Of a DNA stretch of 64,000 nt, positions 35,681-46,424 are shown piece by piece (position 1 is the first letter of the stretch; each line of letters opens with the position of its first letter). The translations under genes were made by a program, and so were the position numbers. The notes under the pieces are model-generated. The model had not been told where the DNA came from. It did no database searches and was given only the letters and a program-made list of their open reading frames with translations. The stretch comes from Siderastrea siderea. Lineage: Eukaryota > Cnidaria > Anthozoa > Scleractinia > Rhizangiidae. The stretch lies in contig OZ034968.1 of assembly GCA_964030785.1 (NCBI GenBank), positions 31,643,186 through 31,707,185 of the forward strand, given 5' to 3'.

Positions 35681-36021
35681 ACCCCCGCTGCTCCAATTGG
35701 ACTTTGGACTTTGAGCCCGCGTTTTCTCAGCGGTTTTGCCTCCTCCTGAGCCCACGATCCTTTTTTCATACTGCTCATACCATTCTAAAACACGTCACTT
35801 CCGGTTTTGGGTCACTTCCGGTTCCGGTCATGTGATTTCCGGTCACTTCCGGTTCCGGTCATGTGACTTCCGGTTCCGGTCATGTGACTTCCCCTTGAGC
35901 CCACGATCCTACTAGCCTGCGGTTTCCCGTTCCTATGACAACCCCTCGACCAATCAGAAGCCAAAAGCTCTCGACCAATCAGAAGCCAGCATTAGGAGCC
36001 ATACGAGCCCAGTTTACTACT
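35681..36021. repeat. Right terminal inverted repeat of the Polinton
   Basis: Reverse complement of 13492-13843, ending ...TTTACTACT. It has the same paired CCAAT boxes and four CCGGAAGT blocks as the left copy, but lacks its TGACGTCA. Differences lie mainly in the inner third. Confidence 0.95.
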
Positions 36022-36027
36022 TCCGAC
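36022..36027. repeat. Target site duplication TCCGAC, right
   Basis: Identical to 13486-13491. Confidence 0.95.
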
Positions 36028-36720
36028 TATGATTTACAACAACCAAAGTTAAATGTTTCTTTTAGAAGTCACACCGCATGTGTCACCCTTGTAGCGTTTG
36101 TACGTGATCAGCCGGTGGCTCTAGTCATATCATAACCATGAAGAACAACGCAATTTTGAGAAATTTCAGTATCGCACTCAATGGACATTCTTGCAGCTTG
36201 ACACGCTTTCGTGCTTAGAGCGATTTTCCCTCAGCGTTCTAAGGAAAAAATGTAGCACGTGGTTGAATGCATAAGCGAAAAGCTGTTTTCCAAGCAGAAC
36301 ATTTTTTAACAATGCTTTATTTAACAGTGCACCAAGTGTTACAACTGGCAAAATTAAATAAATAATTACAAGGAAGAAAAACTAATTCAGCACAAAAAGC
36401 GAAATGAAAGGAAGCGAAAAGAAAAAAAAAAGCGGGCAAGCAAGCAATTAAAGGGCAAAGAAAAAAAAAGAAACAAAAAAGAATAAAAGAAAACATCGAT
36501 ACATTTCTGTAACGCTATGGTGCAGAAGAGTTACTGTCTTGAAAGGACCAAGAGGTTTTGTTAGGTTTGTGAAATGATTCTTGGGGGTCAGGTCTGTCAT
36601 TGCAAGACTGGTAGAAGAGGTTCCCATTTCTTTGCTTTTCCGTTCCCTAATCCCCGAACATTAATAGATCCTATTTTAAGATCCGTTTTTTGTTGTCTTT
36701 AAAAGGTACATGACATTGAT
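36028..36720. other. Non-coding flank, no supported gene
   Basis: Contains an A-rich purine tract (about 36380-36500). No gene or repeat recognised. Confidence 0.5.
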
Positions 36721-36737
36721 AAGAAAACTTAATCCTA

Positions 36738-37226
36738 ATGTATCCAAAAAAGACTAAACTTGAACGCATTCAAAGACGCGCCACTAGGTTTATTTTAAAT
36801 CTGCCTTATTCTTCAACTATGAGCTACAATTCTTGTCTACAAACTTTAAATCTTTTACGTATTTGCTACTGGCACGAACTATTAGACCTTGTCTTCTTTT
36901 TCAAAATAACGCATGGTTTGGTCAACGTGGAACCCTCTGTCCTACCTGATGTTCGCAAGTACAGACGGACTAGATCCACTACTACCAATATTAAAAAATA
37001 CATACCTAACAAATGCAAGACCACTACTTACCAGAAATCTTTTCTAGTTAGAGCATGTAGAATTTGGAACTGTCTAGTTGACGAACTTGATTTTAGTTTA
37101 GTGACCTTAACTTCACTTAAATCAGTTTTGTTTAATTATTATAAGACCTCGTTGGTCACTTCTTTTAACTGCGTAAAATGTAATAGTGTCCGTGCGCTAT
37201 CTCGACCGATCTTTTGTTGTATGTAG
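36738..37226 (+). pseudogene. 3' fragment of a non-LTR reverse transcriptase (CR1/jockey-like tail)
   Basis: The frame carries the C-terminal signature seen after the reverse transcriptase domain of many LINEs: KLERIQRRATRFIL, then LNLLRICYWHELLDLVFFFK and a SFLVRACRIWNCL block. The catalytic domain is absent, so this is a 5'-truncated copy, as is usual for LINE insertion. Confidence 0.75.
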
Positions 37227-37544
37227 TTAGTCTCTTTTTTTTGTGTTATTGTCATTCTTAACATTTCATACTCTTTTTATTTTACCCAGGCCCGCTGTAA
37301 TTGGCCTCAGCTGTTGCGGTGTCCCTGCCTAACCCCTTCTTTAGTTTAGTTACGTTGAATGTTTTGTTTTCTTTGGCGAAGCTAATAAAATAAATGTAAA
37401 TTGACATGGAAATAGAATAATAAGAAAAAAGAAGGACTCCGCGAGTCGAAGAGTTGGTTGCCATTGTTTTCGGTTTGCCTTAACCAGTAGGTCCTCCTCC
37501 GCTCGCCATAAGTTTGTAAAAAAGGAAAATCACGCTAAGCTACG

Positions 37545-37948
37545 GTCCTTAGTTAAACGACCAAGGGCTGGCACACCGGCCACAGCTTACCTCGCATGTA
37601 AAGCTTGTCGGGTTGTGCCCGATGAGAAATGTTGTTTTTGTTTTGCCTTCTTGAAGGTAATTCCATTTGGAGATTTCTTCTTCGAATCAGCTCCTGCGGG
37701 AGATCCCTAAACATCTGAAAATTTTAACTTTTGAGGCGACGACCTAAAGCGAGTATTTTGTCACTGTCCTTGGAGCGCAGAAATCTTGCTAAGATTGGCC
37801 TCGGTTCGCCATCGCTCTTCTTTTTTCCACGTCGATGCACTCTTTGGATCTCCACACCTCTCGCGTCGCCATAGCCTAATTCTCCTTCCATAAATGATCT
37901 AAGTACTTCTTCTGTATCTTCTTCTCGAGATCCTGAATCCTTCAATCA
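37545..37948 (-). pseudogene. Inverted fragment of an L1/Tx1-like LINE first frame
   Basis: Minus-strand blocks (EEVLRSFMEGELGYGDARG, VEIQRVHRRGKK, PRPILARFLRSKD) match residues ~190-260 of the plus-strand protein at 38047-38958, and the end near 37600 matches its C terminus (QPDKL). It lies head to head with that copy. It duplicates a part that the plus copy also has, so it is a separate insertion and not a twin-priming inversion. Confidence 0.7.
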
Positions 37949-38046
37949 TGCTCTTGATAAGTTTTTTTGACTGGGGCGAGTAATGGCGGAGTGATGTGAC
38001 GTTCCGTTAACCCGCCTGCTAATCTTTCCAAAATATCATGTAGCAG

Positions 38047-38958
38047 ATGGCCGATATCCTGGTGCAATTTGTTCGAAAGCGAAGGAATAGATCCTCCGGT
38101 AGTTCTGTTGAAGATAAAACGAGTTCGCCGGATTCAAAAAAGCAGAAAAACACACTCTTATCAGTCAGTGACGACGGTTCGAGCGACGAGATCATGGCTG
38201 CTCTCGAACTGACTAACGATGTAAGCAAAAAACTCGCGATGATCATCCGCAAACTGGAGAAACTGGATTCCATCGAAAGCTCGATGAAAAACATTGAAGC
38301 TTCCCTGGCTGCCCTTGAGACCAGGACCGAGAAATTGGAAATTTTTGAGGCGTCCACTACGCCAGATCTTGATGACTTAAAACGGAGATGTAGCACAACA
38401 GAAAAGGAATGCAACGACAAACTGGCTGCGCTTCAGTCACAACTAAAAGGCTACGAATCCAAAATGGCAGAACTTGAATTGAAAGAACAAAAGTGTCAAG
38501 CTAAAATGGAAGAGTTAGAGACCAAGGATCTCTATCTCGAGGCCTACTCGAGAAGAGAAAACATCAAATTCACAAACATCAGAGAGTCAACCACCGAAAA
38601 CGAAAAGCAAGAGGACACAGAGGCAGTACTAAGAAAATTCTTACAAGATGAGCTTGGTTATATGAATGCCTCAACAGTGGAGATACAGCGGGCTCATCGC
38701 CTGGGTAAAAGGAGATATGAAGATGAGCCGCGACCAATTTTAGCGCGTTTTCTCCGATACAAGGACTGCGAGGACATCTTCGCGTTGGGCCGCCGACTCC
38801 GAGGCACTACGTATCAAATGTTCCAAGACCTACCAGCCGAGATTGTAAAGCGACGAAAAGATCAAATGGCCACTCTCAAAAAAGCAAAAGAGCACAACAT
38901 CCCCGCATCTTTTAGCAGAGCCCAACCAGATAAACTTTATATTCGTGGTAAACTATAG
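38047..38958 (+). CDS. LINE ORF1 protein, RNA-binding (L1 type)
   Basis: 303 residues, uninterrupted. A basic, Ser-rich N terminus precedes a long coiled coil (about 60-175, with KKLAMIIRKLEKLDSIESS). A domain with YSRRENIKFTNIRE (about 177-190) and VEIQRAHRLGKRR, PRPILARFLRYKD and RRKDQMATLKKAKE corresponds to the RRM and C-terminal domain of L1 ORF1p, the trimeric RNA chaperone of the retrotransposon particle. Two more fragments of the family lie at 37545 and 49465. An intact frame next to a decayed second frame is unusual and may reflect a younger age of this part or chance. Confidence 0.85.
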   Translation: MADILVQFVRKRRNRSSGSSVEDKTSSPDSKKQKNTLLSVSDDGSSDEIMAALELTNDVSKKLAMIIRKLEKLDSIESSMKNIEASLAALETRTEKLEIFEASTTPDLDDLKRRCSTTEKECNDKLAALQSQLKGYESKMAELELKEQKCQAKMEELETKDLYLEAYSRRENIKFTNIRESTTENEKQEDTEAVLRKFLQDELGYMNASTVEIQRAHRLGKRRYEDEPRPILARFLRYKDCEDIFALGRRLRGTTYQMFQDLPAEIVKRRKDQMATLKKAKEHNIPASFSRAQPDKLYIRGKL

Positions 38959-39474
38959 CCTGCTGGAAAACCTCCAGTTGTACCAGGCGAATAATGAACA
39001 ACTCCAGACTTGCTATAAACCATATCCTTTCACTTTCTTGATCTTAGCAGGCGGGGGAGGGCAATAGCTGTACCAAATACCTTTTTCTCTTTTTTCCTCT
39101 CGTTTCGTTTCAGGTGCTTTAGCTTTCCCGCATAAGAAGCCTATACACATGGCTGTAATCAGTACTCCCCCGGGTCAGATTAGATTTTATTTATTTATTT
39201 AATTACTTTCTTTAGTAGTCTGTATATTGTGGGTTTTTTTTTGGTACTTGTTAGATATATGTTCGGCTTTGTTAACTTTCTTGGTAATCTTCTTTTAGCC
39301 CTATTTTTGATTTCTATTACACAGTTCTGTCTTCATATTTTTTCGCTGCTTTCTGTTGGGTACTTTTGTTAATTTTGCAGAATTAGAACTTTCGATATGT
39401 AAATTGCAGAAAATGCAGAGCTTTAACACCACCGCACGAAGGAACTCTTTTTTTACGCAACTTTGGACAACAGC

Positions 39475-42400
39475 CATGGCTCTGACAATACGGCTTCTTT
39501 AAATGTCAGGGGACTTAGGGACAACCTTAAGCGAAGAGAAATGTTTAATTGGCTTCGATCAAAAAAGTATTCAATTTATATGCTGCAGGAGTGTCATTGC
39601 ACTGAAAACACGAATCCGGTATGGTCCGCGGAATGGGGATACCAAGCTATCTTTAGATCTTTCAGTAGCAACAAGGCAGGTGTTTGCATACTTTTTAACA
39701 CCTTTAATTTGCAGATTCAAAAACTCTTTGTTGACCCCTCTGGACGCTTCATCATCATATGCGACATCCAAACAAATTCAAAATCTTTAACCTTGGCGAA
39801 CATTTATGCTCCGAATGAAGATAGCCCAGCCTTTTTCCTTGAATTTTTGACCATCTCTCAGATTGCAATGACATTGTTATTGGAGGTGATTACAATCTAG
39901 TACTGGATTTAGGGAAGGACAAAAGAGGTGGTCTGTTCAGAACACATCAAAACAGCGTTAAAATCGTGAAAGAATTCTGTGAGAAATTAGATTTGGTAGA
40001 TGTTTGGAGGGTTCTCCACCCGGAAAGCTCTAGGTACACGTGGAGAAAACGTCACCCAACTATACATTCTAGGCTAGATTTTTTCTTGACAAGTCAGAGT
40101 GTGGTCAACAATGTAACCAACGCTGACATCAATCCAGGATATAAAACAGACCACTCTATGATCACGTTAAACTTCTCCTTACATTCAAATCCCCGTGGTC
40201 CGGGTTTCTGGAAACTTAACACATCGCTCCTAACAGAAATCGATTATGTTAACCAAATTAAGTCAGTCATTCAGGAAACGCAGAACGAGTATAAGGACGA
40301 TGAGTCGGTTAACCCCTCACTGCTCTGGGAAATGATAAAGTTAAAAGTGCGCGAAAAATCGCTATTATATTCCAAAATTAAAAAGAAGCAAACAAAACAA
40401 CGGCAGGCAGCACTAGAACAAACGATTGCCAGACTAGAGAAGGAAATTAACCACAGAAAAAACACCGACTTGCAAAATTTACAGCTTGAAGAGCAACTCA
40501 GCGAATAGAAAGGAGAACTTGAAAGAATTATTGAAACACGCACTAAAGGAGCAATCCTGAGATCGAAGACTCGATGGCACAACGAAGGAGAAAAAAATAC
40601 CAAGTACTTTCTAAATCTTGAAAAACGACATTACAACCAAGGGATAATCAGTCAGATTAAGGTAAAGGAAAACAATTTTGTCACTTCGGATAAAGAAATA
40701 TTAACCGAATGTGTCTCTTTTTATAAGAATCTCTACTCATCCAAAATTGTTCCACATAATATTCTAGACACATCTACTTTCTTTAGGCAGGAAAATGATA
40801 CAGTCCTTCGAGATGACGAGCGGGAAGCCTGTGAAGGGCTGCTCACGGAGAAAGAATGCTTAGAGGCACTTAAATATATGGAATCAGAAAAGACTCCTGG
40901 GACTGATGGATTGCCAGCGGAGTTTTACAAAGTTTTTTGGAAAGATATTTCCTCCATTCTTATCAGTGCACTTAATTTCGCTTATGAATCGGGCCAATTA
41001 TCAATAACACAAAAAAGAGGCATTATTAAGCTTATCCCCAAGAAGGATGCAGACCCCTCCCTAATAAAGAATTGGAGGCCCCTAACCCTTCTTAACTGCG
41101 ACTATAAAATAGCAACAAAATCAATCGCTAATCGCTTGAAATCTGCTATTCCCAATCTTATCAATAACGACCAGACGGGCTTTATAAAAGGTAGATTTAT
41201 AGGAGAAAACATCCGCCTTCTGGAAAGTGTCATTTGTTTCGCCAAAGAGAATAATATTCCGGGCCTAATCCTATTCATCGATTTTGAAAAAGCCTTCGAC
41301 ACACTAGAATGGACTTTTATCAGGAAAACTCTCAAACATTTTGGCTTCGGTAAAGGGATTATAAGCTGGATAAACCTTTTTTATCGTTGCCCAGAAAGCT
41401 GCGTCTTGAATAATGGATGGGCGAGCAATTTCTTTGACATACAAAGAGGTGTTAGACAAGGCTGTCCTCTCTCGCCTTACTTGTTCATTTTATCAGCCGA
41501 AATGTTGGCCAAGGCTATTCGTAAAAACAAAAAAATTGTTGGAATTCTGGTAAACAACAAAGAGATCAAATTGAGCCAATATGCAGATGACACAACTCTT
41601 ACTCTGGACGGGTCAAAGAAATCTTTAGTCGCTTCTCTCGAAATGCTAGACGATTTCTACGAAGTGTCCGGCCTCAGACTCAACGACACAAAAACTGAAG
41701 CGTTTTGGATCGGAAGTAACTGTGGTAAGGATCCAATTCAATTTCCGGGGAGAAACTTTAAATGGCCTAGATATAAAGTTAAAGCTTTAGGTGTATGGTT
41801 CTCGATCGACCCTGAAGAAACGGCGGCTTTAAATTATAACGAAAAGGTAGACAAAGTACGAAATATTTTGAGTTGTTGGAAATATCGAAGGTTAACCTTA
41901 TTTGGAAAATTGCAGTTTTAAAGAGCCTAGTTGCTTCTCAACTTGTCTACATTTTGTCGCCATTACGTACTAATGAGAAAGCAATTAAGGAAGTCAACAA
42001 ACTCTTTTATACGTTCCTTTGGAATGAAAAAGGTGACAAAATCAAACGAGACATCATGATTAATGACTACTCAAACGGTGGCCTCAAGATGATTGATATA
42101 CAGTCTTTCAACAAGTCCCTAAAGGCCACGTGGGTAAAAAAGTATCTGGATAAAGAAAATCAAGGGAAATGGAAATTTTTTTTGATAAAGAGCTCCAGAA
42201 ATATGGAGGCACATTACCTTTCATGAGTAATCTAAACAAGGAAGACACGACTAACCTTCTCAATGTCTCAAACTGTTTCATTAGTGAGATTCTGTCAATT
42301 TGGTCCGAAGTTAATTTTGAAGACCGTATCACGTCGGAAAACCAATTTCATGACCAATGTCTGTGGTACAATTCACTCTTTAGAATTAAAAACCGCCCGG

Positions 42401-43060
42401 TTTTCTACAAAGATTGGTTCAACAAGGGTATCAGAAAAGTAAAGGACTTGAAAGATAGTAACGACAATTTCTTATCTTTGACCGAATTTCAGAGCAAATA
42501 CAACCTCCCCACTTGCCCCCTTAAGTTCCATGGACTCCTCTCTGCAGTCAGATCCCTCTGGAGCAAATGTAAAGGGCCTTTGTAATCAAAATTCCAAATA
42601 TGAAAGTCTGCTAGAAAATTTTTCAAAATCTAACCGTGCAAGCAGTCTCATATATGTTAAACTCATATCAAAGAAATCCATTGCGCCAACTCAAAATCAA
42701 CAAAAATGGATTAAGGATTGCAACGCAGACGACAAAGATTTCGATTGGCGTAAAACTTACCTGCTAGCTTCTAAATGCACAAAAAGTACAAGACTTTTAG
42801 AGTTCCAATTTAAACTATTACACCGAAGAATAGCAACAAACGATTTTCTAAACAAAGTTGGACTAAAAGATAATTCAAAGTGCTCTTTCTGTGGAAAAGA
42901 ACAGGAGAAGCTTCGGCATCTCTTCTGGGAATGCTCTAGGGTAGTCGTCTTCTGGAACTCCTTAACCGCACTGTTAAATGGACGCAATATTATTACGGAC
43001 AACTACAAACTGGAAATCTCCGGATTCTTCAAACCACCATCGCCAAATTAACTTTTGCTG
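39475..43060 (+). pseudogene. LINE ORF2 relic: endonuclease, reverse transcriptase, zinc-finger tail
   Basis: Colinear pieces: endonuclease start (SLNVRGLRDNLKRREMFNW, 39493-39900), endonuclease end (SRLDFFLTSQSVVNNV and TDHSMITLNF, 39966-40508), and reverse transcriptase (PGTDGLPAEFYKVFW, LILFIDFEKAFDTLEW, GVRQGCPLSPYLFILSAE and the catalytic QYADDTTLTLDG, 40878-41921). Connection pieces follow (41873-42585), then a CSFCGKEQEKLRHLFWEC zinc tail (42530-43051). Frame changes occur near 39890, 40508, 41910, 42210 and 42560, so no full protein can be read. Confidence 0.85.
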
Positions 43061-43200
43061 TCTCTTGGCTAGATACTACATCTGGATTTGTAAAAAGAAA
43101 GAAACTGCTCTAAGAATAGAAGGCTTCTTAAAATACCTGAAAATTTGGCTTCAAAAGTCTCGCCGTCTCGCGCGGCCAAAATATCACGTGATTAGCTAAT

Positions 43201-44637
43201 GTGACGTCAATCGACTTGATAACAAAACCAACATGGAGTCAAAGTGGAAGGAACTTGGCAGAGTTGGGAAAGGTTTCTCGTAGCTGAAGCGCCTAATAAG
43301 CAGTGGTTTGCGTATTCCTTTTGGCGATATGGAGGGAAAGTACTCAGTACTCCTTGGATCCAGCATTTTGGGACAAGGGAATCGAAATAATCGTGTTGAA
43401 GGAGATGCAAGATCGGAGCACTCAGGCTACTCGAGATTTTGATGTTTGCTATGTTTTTAACTTGAAGATATGGTTACGAACGAGCATTGTTTTATAAGGA
43501 TCTGTCTCGATAAGCAAAGAAGTTTTACTGCAAAGCCCATTGATGCTTTTCATTCACAAAGGAGGACAGGTACAATAGCGTGGTCTGACTTTCGATTGTA
43601 CAGGCGAACAGAGCTACCAGTACGGTCTTAAATGAAATTTGTTTTTATGACATTATGATATCAATATAATTTCAACGACGATCGCCTACTCATAACATTT
43701 TTAAACTGGACTGTGCATACACTGTCTTAACCTGACTGCACTGGATGAGGGATTTTAACTTAAGTAAATCACCTTGTGAGGAGTCTGTAAATGCCTCGTT
43801 GTTAGAGAGTGAAAATAGAAAGAAAATCAAGAGGTCGCTGAAAGAATTCCAGGAAAATGTCTCACTCGGTTATATTTGTTTATGAAGACAAACGTTTTCT
43901 AGGAGTTTGTTTAATCCTATGTCTACACATGAAGGTTTTTACGAATCAGGCTGAAATAAATTCCCTACCTTTTCACTGATGACCATGACCTGACCTGACC
44001 TGATTTATATCAGCTTGCCAACAACAAAAATCCCTGTTAATACCAACAGCTGTAACTAAGCTAGATCCATCCAGGCCTCAAGAGATCTAGATTGGGTGGT
44101 TGTTGATACTGACACAGGGCATTCAGACCCCCCCCCCCCCCCTTGCTTTTTGGTCAGATGAAATAAACATGGAATCATTATCTCTTGTTGCTTTATGTTT
44201 GGTGGTGGTTCTCATAAATCAATAAATATCAACTATCAAAATTGAAGATCAAGTGATGATAACAGAAGGACATTCCTTCTGCTGCAATGATTGTGACCTA
44301 TTGTCAACAAGAACGATACATTTCATTGTATTTAATTTACTATTTTAGAAACTTCCCATATAGGAATACTTAGATAAATTGTTGTTGTTGTTGTACTGCC
44401 ACTCTTTGTTGGCTACAAACAATAATTTTTCCTAAGTAAAAATTGACTGGTGATTTACAATGTTGTTAAGGATGCCACAAATGCCCCAAGCTTTAACTCT
44501 GTCTCCAGTTATTAGGAACTATGGTATTAATTTAGGTGCTCCATACAGGGCTTCCACCTTTCTCTATCAGAATCAGGCTTAAGCAGGCTAAGCTTGCGGG
44601 GCCAGCCCTGTGTCAGGAACCTGTGTTGTGTGCGTGT

Positions 44638-44668
<31 letters not shown>

Positions 44669-46012
44669 GGGGGAGAGAGCTGCTGTAAATATTATCTACA
44701 AGGGATGTATGGATCCTCATCACTGTGTCTGAGTGATAGAGTGATACATATGCTTTGGTAATCGACCAGTTATTATTGATAAAGATAATGATCATTATTG
44801 ATGAAGGTTGATGTTGATTTTCACTGTTCATAGGGAAATTGTTTGAGAAGAAGACAATATTGAGACCCACGGTTGATTTGCAAATTTACTCATCAATTGT
44901 CAATTCCTGTTGGTTTATTTATAATTAACTGTTAGTTTTAGAAGAGTTTGATGTGCTGCGCTCCCCTCCTGTGGTATTAGAAACACCAAAAGCTGTTTAA
45001 GAAGCTCAAGGACACCAGTTATTTTAAAAGCTAATAAACATGGTTTCATTTAATAACAGTTCTATAATATTGGAAAACCATACCCACTGCAAAACAAAAC
45101 AAAATGAACTGTATTTTAATGCGAAATGTGACATTGCCTTCATGGTACTGAGTTGTTTGAAAAATTACTGAGCCAAGATTAGTGTTAATACCCTAATATT
45201 GATACTCTAGATAGCAACAGTCTTAAGCTGCTATATTTGCTGAATGAGCCAGTGATATGGCAAGTAGCATGCGAGCCGAAGTCAGTTTCAGTGCCGTTTT
45301 TAAAGTAAAGCGTACATGTATATAGATTCTAATTGCAGGATAACACGACAGTGGAAATAAATGTCTTTTCTGGCCTGGAAGTACATTGCGTACGGCCACA
45401 TTACCAACAAAACGATTTCGTCATTGGCTTTTCTCTACACTCAGTAAAAACTCTTTTGCTTGCTGCAGAAACCACTGGGAATAAACTCTGGGAACTCGTT
45501 CTTAAATGGAAATGAATCGAAAATCCAGCGCACTCTCTATAAGAACGACGACATTTTTGCGGTATTAAAACATCAAAACAATCGGCACTTTCGGTTCTCC
45601 CTAGGAAAAAGTAAGTAAGCTGTTAGACAGTAAAGTAAAGACAGTAAGCTGTTTATGTGAACACAAGGGCTTTGATGTTCTCGATAAACCCTAAAAGAAC
45701 TCATGCCGATCAAGAAAGAAATCTCACAACCGAGGTGCTTCCACTGATGTACAGTCAGGATAAATCTTCGACTTTGAGATCAACATCCTCACCACAGTAC
45801 GAAAGAAAAGAAGACATCGCAAATGTTCGCCGTTGTCTGGTTTGATAAGACCTAAAACAGCTCTATTTTTTTCTCCTACTTGTTCTTTCTCACTGTAGGT
45901 CTTGGAAGTTTCGAAAAGATCCCCGATACTGCTGAATAATGCCAACCTTTTGAGGCGATTTGTAACAAAAACACTGCGTTCGCGGGAACGTAATCAAGTC
46001 GATTGACGTCAC
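43201..46012. repeat. 2.8-kb segment bounded by perfect 20-bp inverted repeats
   Basis: GTGACGTCAATCGACTTGAT at 43201-43220 is matched by its exact complement at 45993-46012. Each contains TGACGTCA. Similarity stops at once inside the arms, and the flanks (AAT and TAT) give no clear duplication. The interval holds no recognisable transposase; it could be a non-autonomous DNA element or a chance footprint of a larger one. Confidence 0.6.
43220..45990. other. Non-coding stretch with homopolymer tracts
   Basis: No supported gene. A C-run lies at about 44129-44142 and a (TG)n followed by a long G-run at about 44630-44673. A CCTGACC(TGACC) triplet repeat lies near 43985-44001. Confidence 0.6.
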
Positions 46013-46424
46013 TATGCGGTAAATTCGGTCCCAGTGTCCCCGGGACAGTTTTGAAGTGAAAAATAGGGCCTTTGCCCGCGAAAAAAGAGGCTTTTAAAAA
46101 TTTTAGGCAGGCTTTAAGTTACGTATCGTTTTTTATACACATCAGACTCTCAAAAACCGAAGAAACAATTTCGTGTCATATACACTTTAAGTTTAAACTT
46201 ATGGGTTTTCGAATAAACTTTTTTCAAAAATGATTTCTCTGTCCATTATTTTGTTTGTTTTTTCATAACAGTAGGACTAAGCACAGTCGCAAGACAAGTA
46301 GCTGCACAAGCATCACTTCAGTGAGATTACGACGAATAATTGCTTTCAATTTTGACTGTCGGGTACATCTCTTTGTGCAATTGTCGTTTTTCTTGTACTA
46401 GAAGTTTTCAATAGTAATAACCTT

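Larger units (their letters stand above)
13492..36021. mobile_element. Polinton/Maverick (adintovirus-like) integrated element, 22,530 bp
   Basis: The element is delimited by inverted repeats beginning AGTAGTAAA and a 6-bp duplication. It carries the core set of this group: protein-primed DNA polymerase, rve integrase, FtsK/HerA ATPase, adenain-like cysteine protease and a double-jelly-roll major capsid protein, plus a phospholipase A2 of the kind seen in parvoviral VP1. Known members replicate with a protein primer, integrate with the rve enzyme and are thought able to form virions. Virion genes form a long minus-strand block (20396-29293). Lesions in the polymerase and one capsid paralog mean this copy is probably not autonomous. 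Confidence 0.95.
37990..43150 (+). mobile_element. L1/Tx1-like LINE, about 5 kb, second frame decayed
   Basis: A first frame (38047-38958) is followed by an endonuclease/reverse transcriptase frame broken into at least five pieces and a zinc-finger tail. The order is that of L1-type elements. Exact ends and a target duplication were not found. A-rich tail sequence is not obvious at 43.1 kb. Confidence 0.75.

Noticed and set aside
36738..37226. Host gene for a 162-aa protein
   Set aside because: The residues match the C-terminal tail of LINE reverse transcriptases.
37545..38958. Twin-priming inversion of one LINE copy
   Set aside because: The inverted piece and the plus copy contain the same part of ORF1 with different sequence, so they are two insertions.
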